A DNA stretch of 64,000 bases from Gaiella sp. (GTDB lineage: Bacteria; Actinomycetota; Thermoleophilia; Gaiellales; Gaiellaceae), in NCBI GenBank assembly GCA_027493885.1, contig JAOSJZ010000001.1:2474622-2538621 (forward strand), written 5' to 3'. Made by a program: the position numbers and the translations under genes. Positions within the stretch are counted from its first letter, which is position 1. Each line of letters begins with the position of its first letter. The notes under the pieces were generated by a model. That model had not been told where the DNA came from. It did not search any database and saw nothing but the letters and a program-made list of their open reading frames with translations. This document shows positions 56,209-64,000 of the stretch, in pieces.

Positions 56209-57018
56209 GTGGAGCACGAACCGCCAGCCGCGCGCCGTCCCGCCGCCGGCACCCTCCGGGGAGCGATCGTCACGGGGGCCGGGTCGGGGATCGGCAGAGC
56301 CTGCGCTCTCGCCCTCGGCGAGGCGGGCTACGGCGTGGCGGTCGGCGACCTCGACGCCGCGGCGGCCGCCGCCACGGTGCGCCTGCTCGAGGAGCGGGGG
56401 AGCGACGGCGTGGCCGTCGTCCTGGACGTCGGCCGCAGGGACGAGTGCCGGCGGCTCGCGGGCGTCGCGCTCGAGCGCTGGGGTCGGGTCGACGCTCTCG
56501 TGGCGAACGCCGGCGTCCAGCTCTCCGCGCCGCTCGAGCGGACGACCGACGAGGACTGGGACCGCGTCCTCGCGACGAACCTCAAGGGAGCGGCGTTCTG
56601 CGCGGAGGCGGTGATGCCCGCGATGCTCGAGCGGCGCTCCGGCGCGATCGTCTTCGTATCGTCGGTGAACGCGGTCGTCGGCAGCGCGGAGATGCCCGTC
56701 TACGACGCCTCGAAGGCCGCGCTCGTCGGGCTCACGAAGAGCCTCGCCGTGCGTCTCGGGGAAGACGGCATCCGGGTCAACGCCGTCGCGCCCGGCGCCA
56801 CCATCACCGAGTTCCACCTGCGTCGCGCGGCGAACGCGGGGATGACGGAGGAGGAGCTGCGGGCGAGGGCCGGCGGCTACGGCGTCCTCGGGCGCCCCGC
56901 CGAGCCGGCCGAGATCGCGGCCGCGATCCGCTTCCTCGCGGGCGACGAGGGGTCGTTCGTCACGGGCCAGCTCCTGCTCGTCGACGGGGGCGCCGCGCTT
57001 CGCGGGGCTCCGGGATGA
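56209..57018 (+). CDS. Short-chain dehydrogenase/reductase
   Basis: This 269-residue classical SDR has AIVTGAGSGIGRACALALGE (TGxxxGIG), VGDLDAAAAAATVRLLEERG (Asp after strand 2, so NAD preferred), VANAGVQLSAPLERTTDEDW, FVSSVNAVVGSAEMPVYDAS with catalytic Ser-Tyr-Lys (YDASK), VNAVAPGATITEF and FVTGQLLLVDGGAALRG. It is likely a sugar, polyol or 3-hydroxyacyl dehydrogenase. The GTG start lacks a strong ribosome-binding site. The stop overlaps the next gene (ATGA), the first of two Gfo/Idh/MocA genes, which suggests a sugar-acid or inositol-type pathway. Confidence 0.88.
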   Translation: MEHEPPAARRPAAGTLRGAIVTGAGSGIGRACALALGEAGYGVAVGDLDAAAAAATVRLLEERGSDGVAVVLDVGRRDECRRLAGVALERWGRVDALVANAGVQLSAPLERTTDEDWDRVLATNLKGAAFCAEAVMPAMLERRSGAIVFVSSVNAVVGSAEMPVYDASKAALVGLTKSLAVRLGEDGIRVNAVAPGATITEFHLRRAANAGMTEEELRARAGGYGVLGRPAEPAEIAAAIRFLAGDEGSFVTGQLLLVDGGAALRGAPG

Positions 57019-58013
57019 GCGGCGCGATTCGCTTCGGGATCCTCGGCACCGGCAGGATCGCACGCCGCTTTGCCGAGGACCTGCGGCACGTGGCCGACGC
57101 CGAGCTGACGGCGGTCGCGTCTCGCGGCCCCGAGCGGGCGGACGCGTTCGCGGACGCCCACGGCGTGCCGCTTCGCTACCCGTCGTACGAGAGCCTCGTC
57201 GCCGACGGGGCGGTGGACGTCGTCTACGTCGCGACGCCTCACCTCGTGCACTGCGAGCACATGCTGCTCTGCCTCGAGGCCGGTCTCCCGGTCCTCTGCG
57301 AGAAGCCGTTCACGATGAACGCCCGCGAGGCGACGCGGGTCGTCGCCGAGGCGCGCGCACGCGGCCTCTTCGCGATGGAGGCGATGTGGACCCGGTACGT
57401 CCCGCTCGTCCGGCGCGTGCGAGAGCTCGTCCGGGGCGGCGCGATCGGAGGGCCGAGGGTGCTCGCCGCCTCGCTCGGGCTCGCGCCCGACGCCGAGGTG
57501 GCCGGGTACGTCCGGCGGCTGGAGGAGGGAGGGGGCCTGCTCCTCGACGCCGTCGTCTACCCCGTCTCGCTCTCGTTCCACCTGCTCGGCCCGCCCGCCG
57601 CGGCGACCGCGGTCGCGCAGTTCCACGAGGCAGGGGTCGACGACCAGGAGGCGGTCGTCCTCTCGTTCGAGCGCGGAGCGCTCGCGACGATCGTCGCCTC
57701 CCTGCGCGCCGCGATGCCGGCGGCGTTCGCGGTGTACGGAGAGGAGGGGTCGATCGAGGTCGCGCCGCCGCTGTTCGCGCCCACGCGGGCGACGCTCCGC
57801 CGGAGGGGCGGCAGGGAAGAGGAGCTCGAGGATCGCCTCCTCGGCCACGGTCTCGCGCACGAGGCAGCCGAGGTCGTACGCTGCCTGCGCGAGGGACGGA
57901 CGGAGAGCGACGGGATGCCGCTGGACGAGACGGTCGCGATCATGCGGGTCCTCGACGAGCTCCGCCGCCACGTCGGGCTCCGGTATCCGTTCGAAGAGGA
58001 GGGAGGCACATGA
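57015..58013 (+). CDS. Gfo/Idh/MocA-family oxidoreductase (first)
   Basis: This 332-residue enzyme has an N-terminal NAD(P) fold (RFGILGTGRIARRFAEDLRH), the family motif CEKPFTMNAREA near residue 97 (EKP), and a C-terminal alpha/beta domain with FAMEAMWTRYVPLVRRVREL and LEEGGGLLLDAVVYPVSLSF. The W-T-R-x-x-P pattern (MEAMWTRY) is typical of trans-1,2-dihydrobenzene-1,2-diol or glucose-fructose oxidoreductase-like members. It oxidises a sugar-like alcohol. ATGA overlaps link it to both neighbours. Confidence 0.88.
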   Translation: MSGAIRFGILGTGRIARRFAEDLRHVADAELTAVASRGPERADAFADAHGVPLRYPSYESLVADGAVDVVYVATPHLVHCEHMLLCLEAGLPVLCEKPFTMNAREATRVVAEARARGLFAMEAMWTRYVPLVRRVRELVRGGAIGGPRVLAASLGLAPDAEVAGYVRRLEEGGGLLLDAVVYPVSLSFHLLGPPAAATAVAQFHEAGVDDQEAVVLSFERGALATIVASLRAAMPAAFAVYGEEGSIEVAPPLFAPTRATLRRRGGREEELEDRLLGHGLAHEAAEVVRCLREGRTESDGMPLDETVAIMRVLDELRRHVGLRYPFEEEGGT

Positions 58014-59047
58014 GGAGCTACCGGCTCGGCATCGTCGGCGCGGGCTTCATCACGCAGACGGCCCACGTCCCGAGCGTGAACCTGCTCGGGGACGTCGAGG
58101 TCGTGGCCGTCGCCGACCCGGTCCCCGAGAGCGCGCAGCGGGCCGCCCGGGCGTGTCGGGCCGCGCACGTGTACGCGGCGGGGGAGGAGCTGCTCGAGCG
58201 TCACGGCGACGAGCTCGACGGCGTGATCGTCGCCACCCCGCGCGGAACCCACGCCGAGGCGTGCATCCCGTTCGTGGAGCGCGGCGTCCCGGTCCTGCTC
58301 GAGAAGCCGCTTGACGCCACGCACGAGGGCGCGCGGCGGATCGTCGAGGCGCAGGAGCGCACCGGAACCGTCGTCGTCGTCGGCTACCACAATCGCTTCG
58401 ACCCGGCGTTCGCCGCGGCCGAGCACCTCGTCCGGGAGCGGGAGCTGGGCCGGCTCCGGCACGTCTCGATCCGGAGCTTCGGAGGCGCGTGGAAGGCGGG
58501 CGCCGCTCCGCCCGGCACGCTGTCGACCGCCGACGCCCCCCGCGTCCTCGAGCCGCCGCGGGCCGAGTCGCGCGACCGGAGGGAGCACCCCGCCGAGGTG
58601 GAGTGGCTCGAGGGCTGGATCCACGAGGTCAACCTGGCCCAGGCCCTGCTCGGAGACGTGCGCGACGTCGCCTTCGCGTCGAGCGCGATGCCGAGGCTCG
58701 CCGTCGTCGACTACGAGGGAGGCCGTGCGCTGTTCGAGGTCGGGCTGATCAGCCCGCCGGGCTTCCCGTTCCAGTGCCGTCTCACCCTGCACTGCGAGCG
58801 TGGCCGGATGGAGCTCGAGCTCGCGCCGCCGCTGCTATCGCGGGCGCGAAGCGTGCTCGAGGTGGTCACGCACGAGTCGGCGACCTTCCCCTCGCTCGAC
58901 TTCCGCGAGTCCTTCGTGGACGAGCTGAGCCACTTCCTGCGCTGCGTCGACGGCGCGGAGACGCCGCGGACGACCGTCCAGGAGGCGATGCGCGACGTCG
59001 AGCTGTGCCTCGCGATCGCGGGTCGCAGCGAGGCGCCGGTCCCGTAG
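58010..59047 (+). CDS. Gfo/Idh/MocA-family oxidoreductase (second)
   Basis: This 345-residue paralogue has the nucleotide fold at YRLGIVGAGFITQTAHVPSV, VLLEKPLDATHEGARRIVEA for the EKP motif and VVVGYHNRFDPAFAAAEHLV as the start of the substrate domain. WLEGWIHEVNLAQALLGDVR shows the H-E-x-x-x-A pattern instead of the usual G-x-x-x-D-x-G-x-H. It shares little sequence with the first copy beyond the fold, so the two act on different substrates or on steps in sequence. It is the last gene of the SDR-Gfo-Gfo operon and ends convergently 14 bp from the stand-alone cupin. Confidence 0.87.
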   Translation: MRSYRLGIVGAGFITQTAHVPSVNLLGDVEVVAVADPVPESAQRAARACRAAHVYAAGEELLERHGDELDGVIVATPRGTHAEACIPFVERGVPVLLEKPLDATHEGARRIVEAQERTGTVVVVGYHNRFDPAFAAAEHLVRERELGRLRHVSIRSFGGAWKAGAAPPGTLSTADAPRVLEPPRAESRDRREHPAEVEWLEGWIHEVNLAQALLGDVRDVAFASSAMPRLAVVDYEGGRALFEVGLISPPGFPFQCRLTLHCERGRMELELAPPLLSRARSVLEVVTHESATFPSLDFRESFVDELSHFLRCVDGAETPRTTVQEAMRDVELCLAIAGRSEAPVP

Positions 59048-59061
59048 CGCGTGAACGGCGC

Positions 59062-59433
59062 CTACACGGAGGGCGGCGTGGTGGCGACGACGACGATCGC
59101 GTCCGTCGTACCGAGGTTGCGGCTCCGGTGGGCGACGCCGCGACCGCGGTAGATGGCGTCGCCCGCCGCCAGGACATGGCGTTCGAGCTCGTCGCCCTCG
59201 CCGACCAGGATCTCGAGCTCCCCCTGGACGACGAGGCCACACTCCTCGCCCTCCTGGACGAGCGGCGTCTCCCCCGTTCCCTCCCCCGGGGGGATCACGA
59301 CCCACATCATCTGGAGCGTCCGGCGGAGGTCGGGCGTCAGGAGCTCGCTGCGGACGCCGGACCCCGGATAGACGAGCGCCTTGCGCCCGCCGCCAGGGGT
59401 GACCTGGGCTCGTCCGATGCCGCGTGCCGGCAC
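59062..59433 (-). CDS. Stand-alone cupin, paralogue of the XRE-cupin regulator's sensor domain
   Basis: This 123-residue single cupin is nearly the same as the C-terminal half of the regulator at 52825-53421: RKALVYPGSGVRSELLTPDL, MMWVVIPPGEGTGETPLVQE, GEECGLVVQGELEILVGEGD, GDAIYRGRGVAHRSRNLGTT, DAIVVVATTPPSV. By eye about 70-75% of residues agree. It lacks any HTH; the sequence upstream is the end of the ThDP-enzyme gene, whose stop it overlaps (TAGTG). It could bind the same ligand as the regulator, act as a sink or modulator, or be an enzyme. Loss of the HTH from a duplicated regulator is the likely origin (inference). Confidence 0.82.
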   Translation of the reverse strand: MPARGIGRAQVTPGGGRKALVYPGSGVRSELLTPDLRRTLQMMWVVIPPGEGTGETPLVQEGEECGLVVQGELEILVGEGDELERHVLAAGDAIYRGRGVAHRSRNLGTTDAIVVVATTPPSV

Positions 59434-61139
59434 TACCCGACGTCCTCCACGACGAGCGGGTCGGCCACCGAGAGCCGCTCGCCCCAGGGGACCTCGACGA
59501 CCGTGGGCCCGTCGGCGGCGAGCGCCCGCTCGAGCGCCCCTGCGAGCTCGCCGGGTGTGGACGCGAGCTCGCCGCGCGCGCCGAACGCCCGGGCGAGCGC
59601 GACGAAGTCGGGCGCGACGAGGTCGACGGCGACCCCGGCGCCAGCGCCGTAGCGGTCCTCCTGCTGCATCTTGATCATCCCGTAGGCACGGTTGTTCACC
59701 ACGACGATCGGGAGCGTCAGCCGCTCCTGCACGGCCGTCGCGAGCTCGGCGCCCGTGAAGAGGAACGCGCCGTCGCCTGCGATCGCGACCACCGGCCGGT
59801 CCGGCAGCGCGAGCTTGGCGCCGATCGCGGCGGGCACCGCAAACCCGAGCGTGCCCATGCTCCAGGGGAAGAGCATGGTGCGCGGCTCGTAGAACGGGAA
59901 GCTGCCGAGCATGTCGGCCCAGAAGACGGACATGTCCGCGCTCACCACCGTGTCACGGGGGAGGGTCGCACGCAGGGCGTCCATCCACGGCCGTGTCGTT
60001 CCCGGCCGGGCGCGGTGCGCCGCCCGGTAGCGCTCCTGTGCCTCGTGGAGGGCGGGGTCGACGGCGCCGTGCCTGTCGACGCCGAGGGCGGCCAGCTCGC
60101 ACTCGAGCTGCTCGGCGACCGCACGCGCGTCCCCGACGAGGCGATGGGCGAAGGGCAGGTTCCGCTCGATCTCCTCGGGGTCGACGTCGATTCGAACCGT
60201 GACCTCCGGCAGCGGCAGGTCCCAGTCGGCAGTCATCGCCGACTGGCAGCGCGTTCCGATCGCCAGGAGGCCGTCGCACGCGGCGACGAGCGGCCGGACG
60301 TCCGCCGAGGCTCCCCACGCGACGCCGCAGGCGAGGGGATGGTCGCCCGAGATGCCGGTGACACCCATCCCTGTCGTCAGCACGGGCGCCCCGAGGCGCC
60401 CGGCGAGCGCGAGGAGCGCGGCCTGCGCTCCGGCCGTCACCACCCCGCCGCCCGCGAGCACGAGGGGGCGCGTGCACCCCGCGAGCGCGCGTGCCGCCGC
60501 GTCGACGAGCTGGGGCCGGGCGGTCCCGGGCGGAGACGGGGGCGCCGGCTCGGGCGGGCTCCAGCGGAGCGTCTCGCCCTGCACGTCGACGGGGACCTCG
60601 ACCTGGACGGGGCGGCGACGGCCCGTACGCATCGCGGCGATGGCCCGCCGCATCGTCCCGGGGACGGCCGCGGCGTTGTCGGTACGCTCGCCGTGCTTGG
60701 TGACCGTGCCGACGACGCCGAGCTGGCCGGTCAGCTCGTGAAGCAGCCCGCGGCCCGCGTCGACGTACTGCCGTTCGACCTGCGTTGCGAGCAGCAGCAC
60801 CGGGGAGGAATCGGCGTACGCCTCGGAGAGGCCCGTCATCGCGTTCAGGACGCCGCAGCCGGGAAGGAGCAGGCAGGCGGCCTCGCGCCCGCTCGCCCGC
60901 GCGTAGCCGTCGGCCATGAAGGCGGCGCCCTGCTCGTGACGCACCGTCACGGTTCGGATCTCGGGGCGGCGTCGCAGCGCCTCGTAGATCGCCATGTTGT
61001 AGAGACCGGGGATCCCGAACACCGTCTCGATCCCGGCGGCGACGAGCTCCGCGGCGATCGCCTCGGCGCCGGTCAGCTCGAGCGTGCCGTCCCGGTCCGG
61101 GCGCGAAGGTGTCTCGGTCTGGATCTCGATCTGGGTCAT
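59433..61139 (-). CDS. Thiamine-diphosphate-dependent acetolactate-synthase-like enzyme
   Basis: This 568-residue ThDP enzyme has a PYR domain at residues about 20-185 (GIETVFGIPGLYNMAIYEAL, VTVRHEQGAAFMADGYARAS with catalytic Glu69), a central domain at about 210-340 (RPLVLAGGGVVTAGAQAALL, RIDVDPEEIERN) and a PP domain at about 380-560 (SMGTLGFAVPAAIGAKLALP, VVAIAGDGAFLFTGAELATA, VVVNNRAYGMIKMQQEDRYG, giving the GDG-NN ThDP motif). Members include acetolactate synthase, oxalyl-CoA decarboxylase, glyoxylate carboligase and IolD; exact activity is undetermined. ATG 61139 has GAGGAG 4 nt upstream. It is divergent from the flavoprotein gene across a palindromic operator, and is followed by the cupin gene. 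Confidence 0.85.
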   Translation of the reverse strand: MTQIEIQTETPSRPDRDGTLELTGAEAIAAELVAAGIETVFGIPGLYNMAIYEALRRRPEIRTVTVRHEQGAAFMADGYARASGREAACLLLPGCGVLNAMTGLSEAYADSSPVLLLATQVERQYVDAGRGLLHELTGQLGVVGTVTKHGERTDNAAAVPGTMRRAIAAMRTGRRRPVQVEVPVDVQGETLRWSPPEPAPPSPPGTARPQLVDAAARALAGCTRPLVLAGGGVVTAGAQAALLALAGRLGAPVLTTGMGVTGISGDHPLACGVAWGASADVRPLVAACDGLLAIGTRCQSAMTADWDLPLPEVTVRIDVDPEEIERNLPFAHRLVGDARAVAEQLECELAALGVDRHGAVDPALHEAQERYRAAHRARPGTTRPWMDALRATLPRDTVVSADMSVFWADMLGSFPFYEPRTMLFPWSMGTLGFAVPAAIGAKLALPDRPVVAIAGDGAFLFTGAELATAVQERLTLPIVVVNNRAYGMIKMQQEDRYGAGAGVAVDLVAPDFVALARAFGARGELASTPGELAGALERALAADGPTVVEVPWGERLSVADPLVVEDVG

Positions 61140-61198
61140 CTCGCTCCTCGTGGCGCTTGGCACGGATGGCTCGGCCGGTGTCGGCCGCCGCCTTGACG

Positions 61199-61219
61199 TA
61201 TTCCACAGCATATGGAATA
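61199..61219. promoter_or_regulatory. Palindromic operator TATTCCA-N7-TGGAATA in a divergent promoter region
   Basis: The 7-bp arms TATTCCA (61199-61205) and TGGAATA (61213-61219) are perfect inverted repeats. The site sits in an AT-rich gap of 143 bp between the divergent ThDP-enzyme and flavoprotein genes. TTGACG (61193-61198) lies just before it and GAATAT (61215-61220) 16 bp later, so the operator covers a plausible promoter spacer for the plus-strand operon. The arms resemble IclR- or GntR-type sites; the regulator is not identified. Confidence 0.6.
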
Positions 61220-61282
61220 TTCACCTACATCAAAAATATGACGAAATCGGAATTCGGTCGCACGTGCCGAGAGAGGGTCTGA

Positions 61283-62854
61283 ATGTCTGACTACGACGTC
61301 ATCGTCGTCGGTGGGGGCCACAACGGCCTCACCTGCGCCGCCTCGCTTGCCAAGCAGGGGCTGCGCACGCTCGTGCTCGAGCGCAACCGCCGGCTCGGCG
61401 GCGGCTGCACGACGGACGACACGATCATGCCGGGGTACAAGCACGACCTGTACGGGTCGTCGCACGTGTGGATCCACGTCAACCCCGACTTCACGCCGCT
61501 CGAGGCCGAGCTCAGCGAGCGCTTCGGGTTGCGGTACGTCTGGGCGGACGACCACATCACCGGCCATCCCTCGCACGACGGGCCTGGGATCGTCGTCTAC
61601 CGGGACATCGACAAGACGTGCGCGTCGATCGCGCACTACTCGGAGCGCGACGCACGCCGCTACCGGGAGATCTACGACAACTTCGTCGACATCCGCGACG
61701 GCTTCGTCACGAGCATGTTCTCACCGCCGAGCCCGCCCGGCGCGATGGCCTCCGTCCTCGAGACGACCGACGAAGGGCTCGAGCTCCTGCGCGACTTCAG
61801 CATGAGCCCTCACGACTTCACGATGGAGAACTTCGAGCATCCCGTCGTGCAGACCTTCATCCTCGGCTGGGCGACGGCGCCGGGGATCCGGCCCGACCAG
61901 GAGGGCCGCGGCGAGCTGATCTACATCATGATCCCGGCGATCCACGTCTTCGGCGAGTCCATCCCCGAGGGCGGCTCGGTCGAGCTTCCGAATGCGCTCG
62001 CGCGCATGGTGAAGGCCTACGGCGGCGAGGTGCTGACCGAGGCCCCGGTCGCGCAGTTCCTCACCACGAACGGCTCCGTCGACGGCGTGCGGCTGGCGGA
62101 CGGTCGTGAGTTCACCGCGTCGAAGGCCGTCGTGAACGGGCTCAACCCGAAGCTTGCCTTCCCGCACATGTTCGACGACGGCGCGCTCGACCGGCAGTTC
62201 CTGCGCCGGGTCGAGAACTACAACGTCGGCGAGTTCACGATCGTCCGCGCGCACTTCGCGCTGCACGAGCCGCCGCGGTACGCGAACGACGAGCTCTCGC
62301 AGACGCCGTTCCAGCGCATCTACGGCTCGGTCGACTCGATCGAGCGGCAGTGGGTCGACATCCAGACGGGCGTCGCGCCGCAGGACCCATTTCTCTGGGT
62401 CGCGTGCTGGACGCTGAAGGACCCGACGCGGGCGCCGGAGGGCAAGCACACGCTGATCATGGACACCTTCGTCCCCGTGGAGCTCGCAAGCGGCGAAAGC
62501 TGGGACGACGCCGGCGAGGCGTACATCTGGGATGTCCAGCTCCCGAAGCTTGCCGAGTATGCGCCGAACATGACGGAGGCGAACATCGTCGCCTCCCACA
62601 TCACGACCGGGCCGAGCATCGAGCGCGACAACCCGTGTCTCGTCAACGGCTCCACGACAGGGGGTGCGATGAAGCTCTATCAGTCCGGCTACTTCCGTCC
62701 CTTCCCCGGGTACTCGCAGTACCGCGGGCCGCTCGGGAAGCTCTACCTGACCGGCCCCTATTGCCATCCGGGCGGCGCGATCTCCGGCGCGGGGACGATC
62801 ACCGCCAACGTCATCCTCGAGGACCTCGGGCTCAGGGAGCCCGACTTCTTCTGA
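61283..62854 (+). CDS. Phytoene-desaturase-like FAD oxidoreductase (NAD(P)/FAD-binding)
   Basis: This 523-residue flavoprotein of the CrtI/COG1233-like amine-oxidase superfamily starts with the FAD motif DYDVIVVGGGHNGLTCAASL, then LVLERNRRLGGGCTTDD. It has the middle segment IPEGGSVELPNALARMVKAY, GGEVLTEAPVAQFLT and ASKAVVNGLNPKLAFPHMF, and the closing FAD motif LYLTGPYCHPGGAISGAGTI. No carotenoid genes are nearby, so a catabolic dehydrogenase of another substrate is more likely. An inner-membrane association is possible. The nitrilase-type gene starts 2 bp after its stop, so the two form an operon controlled by the palindromic operator upstream. Confidence 0.85.
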   Translation: MSDYDVIVVGGGHNGLTCAASLAKQGLRTLVLERNRRLGGGCTTDDTIMPGYKHDLYGSSHVWIHVNPDFTPLEAELSERFGLRYVWADDHITGHPSHDGPGIVVYRDIDKTCASIAHYSERDARRYREIYDNFVDIRDGFVTSMFSPPSPPGAMASVLETTDEGLELLRDFSMSPHDFTMENFEHPVVQTFILGWATAPGIRPDQEGRGELIYIMIPAIHVFGESIPEGGSVELPNALARMVKAYGGEVLTEAPVAQFLTTNGSVDGVRLADGREFTASKAVVNGLNPKLAFPHMFDDGALDRQFLRRVENYNVGEFTIVRAHFALHEPPRYANDELSQTPFQRIYGSVDSIERQWVDIQTGVAPQDPFLWVACWTLKDPTRAPEGKHTLIMDTFVPVELASGESWDDAGEAYIWDVQLPKLAEYAPNMTEANIVASHITTGPSIERDNPCLVNGSTTGGAMKLYQSGYFRPFPGYSQYRGPLGKLYLTGPYCHPGGAISGAGTITANVILEDLGLREPDFF

Positions 62855-62855
62855 C

Positions 62856-64000
62856 ATGGCCGGACCGATCGAGAAGTACACCGCTCTCGTCATCCAGCCC
62901 CACGTGGCGATGGCGCGGACGCGAGACGAGATCGACGTGAACCTCGAGCGCGTCCTCCAGCTGATCGACTTCGGGGTCGGCTACTTCTGGGAGGTGCCGG
63001 TGCGGCTCGCCGTGCTGCCCGAATACTTCCTCCAGGGCGTCACGACTCCGGGCAAGGGCGAGGACGGGCTCGAGCAGTTCCTCGAAAAGGCGGTCACGCT
63101 CGACGGGCCCGAGTTCCGGGCCCTCGGGGAGAAGGCGCGCGAGTACGGCATGTTCATCTCGGGCGGCGGTGTGATCGAGCGCGTGCCCGAGTTCCCCGAC
63201 CGCTGGTTCAACACCGCCTTCGTGATCGGCCCCACCGGCGAGGTGATCCTCCGCTACCACAAGTGGCACATCCCGGCCACGATCGGCCTCGGCACGAGCC
63301 CGCACGACCTGCTCGACGAGTACGGGGAGGTATTCGGGCGCTCGATCAAGGACCTGTTCCCGGTCGTCGACACGGAAATCGGGAAGCTCGGCACGATGAC
63401 GTGCCACGACGGCGCGACGCCCGAGGTCTCGCGGGCCCTGGCGTTCAACGGCTGCGAGGTGCTCTGCCACGGGGGCGCGATCCAGGAGTTCGAGGGGATC
63501 AGCGAGCCGTGGGATTTCTGGCGCTTCACCCGCCGGACGCGGGCACACGACAACATGATGTACGTCCTCGCGTCCAACTGGGGGAGCGTGAGCTACGCGT
63601 ACTATCCCCAGACGTTCTGCCCCGGGCACTCGATGATCATCGACTACACCGGGATGATGGTGCGCGAGGCTCGGTATCCAGGTGAGCAGATCGTCGCCGC
63701 GACGATCGACGTGGAGGCGCTCCGCCACCACCGGACGGTCGCGAACCACAACACCTGGATCGACGTTCGCACCGAGGCGTTCCGGGAGATGTACGCCGAG
63801 CCGATCTACCCCGCGAACCGCTTCCCCTCGGGCCGGCCGCCGCGCAACCTCGCCGACAAGGTGGGCCAGGCGAAGGACGCTATGCGGGTCCTCTACGACA
63901 GGGGCCAGCTCACCCCCCCGTACCCGTACACCGCTGACGAGATGCCGGACCTGCTCGAGCGGCGGGTCCGCGAAGCCCAGGAGCGCGGAACGCTCCGCAA
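62856..64000 (+). CDS. Nitrilase-superfamily carbon-nitrogen hydrolase (truncated by window edge)
   Basis: At least 381 residues are present, with no stop before the window ends. The Glu-Lys-Cys triad is visible: LAVLPEYFLQG (Glu56), RYHKWHIPAT (Lys136) and GTMTCHDGATPEVSRALAF (Cys183). EVLCHGGAIQEFEG and VLASNWGSVSYAYYPQTFCP follow as in aliphatic amidase or formamidase-like members. The C-terminal extension after residue 300 (ANHNTWIDVRTEAFREMYAE, YPANRFPSGRPPRNLADKVG) is longer than in simple nitrilases. It probably hydrolyses an amide or nitrile produced by, or feeding, the upstream flavoprotein step; the substrate is unknown. Confidence 0.87.
   Translation, partial: MAGPIEKYTALVIQPHVAMARTRDEIDVNLERVLQLIDFGVGYFWEVPVRLAVLPEYFLQGVTTPGKGEDGLEQFLEKAVTLDGPEFRALGEKAREYGMFISGGGVIERVPEFPDRWFNTAFVIGPTGEVILRYHKWHIPATIGLGTSPHDLLDEYGEVFGRSIKDLFPVVDTEIGKLGTMTCHDGATPEVSRALAFNGCEVLCHGGAIQEFEGISEPWDFWRFTRRTRAHDNMMYVLASNWGSVSYAYYPQTFCPGHSMIIDYTGMMVREARYPGEQIVAATIDVEALRHHRTVANHNTWIDVRTEAFREMYAEPIYPANRFPSGRPPRNLADKVGQAKDAMRVLYDRGQLTPPYPYTADEMPDLLERRVREAQERGTLR

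Noticed and set aside
56209-59047. A myo-inositol (iol) operon
   Set aside because: Gfo/Idh/MocA and a ThDP enzyme fit loosely, but no IolB, IolC, IolE or IolG-specific features could be recognised.
61283-62854. A carotenoid biosynthesis assignment for the CrtI-like flavoprotein
   Set aside because: No phytoene synthase or prenyltransferase is nearby, and the gene is coupled to a nitrilase-family hydrolase.
1-64000. CRISPR array, tRNA, rRNA or mobile elements
   Set aside because: I saw no regularly spaced direct repeats, no cloverleaf-like gaps and no transposase, integrase or phage-type proteins. The only dispersed repeats are the short palindromes.

Overview
The window is a 64-kb piece of a very GC-rich chromosome (roughly 70% or more by eye). 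GTG starts are common, AGGAGG-type Shine-Dalgarno sites are strong, and many genes overlap by 1-4 bases. The gene families (NarL/LuxR regulators, tandem universal stress proteins, CBS/BON and Hsp20 proteins, DUF1918, DUF4203, DUF4389, SHOCT proteins, baeRF, ThrE, a TreT-like trehalose synthase) suggest an actinobacterium. Thermoleophilia (Gaiellales or Solirubrobacterales) is my best guess; this is inference from gene content, not a marker-gene result. I see no rRNA, tRNA, CRISPR, transposase, integrase or phage genes.

Layout. 0-11 kb: the end of a glutaminase, a broken Sap-family gene, a large LPG-synthase-type membrane protein, BrkB, an M20 peptidase coupled to a YfcC carrier, two hairpin repeats, DUF4203, and an SLC13/TrkA_C permease. 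11-15.4 kb: a decayed glycosidase gene, then a 52-residue Asp-rich peptide overlapping a JmjC/cupin-4 oxygenase, a convergent sucrase/ferredoxin-like gene, and a baeRF protein. 15.4-35.4 kb: a stress/dormancy-like block with a Vps62-type protein, an FAD oxidoreductase fused to CBS domains, CBS-BON, two USP genes, Hsp20, a COG2403 GTPase with an apparent carbamoyltransferase remnant, DUF1918, DUF4389, CBS, a GNAT/acyl-CoA synthetase fusion, two NarL-type two-component systems (one kinase DosS-like), a Gre factor and a ferredoxin. 35.6-40.2 kb: a heme-copper oxidase set (subunits II and I, cytochrome c) and a TreT-like trehalose synthase. 40.3-45.8 kb: a MalT-like LuxR regulator surrounded by small membrane, PLD and SHOCT genes, with three copies of a TTCACCC/GGGTGAA-like site. 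45.8-52.8 kb: PepD, a Dcu-type carrier, an amino-acid permease, a class II amidotransferase and ThrE. 52.8-64 kb: a catabolic-looking island with an XRE-cupin regulator, two SDRs, an orphan solute-binding protein, two Gfo/Idh/MocA enzymes, a stand-alone cupin paralogous to the regulator, a ThDP enzyme, a phytoene-desaturase-like flavoprotein and a nitrilase-family hydrolase running off the end.

At least nine otherwise well-conserved genes carry one single-base frameshift, usually in or beside a run of G or C. This looks more like uncorrected sequencing or assembly indels than mass gene decay. These genes are given as one full-length entry with the break described. Two loci (11.2-11.8 kb and 22.4 kb) look like real remnants because they have lost sequence.
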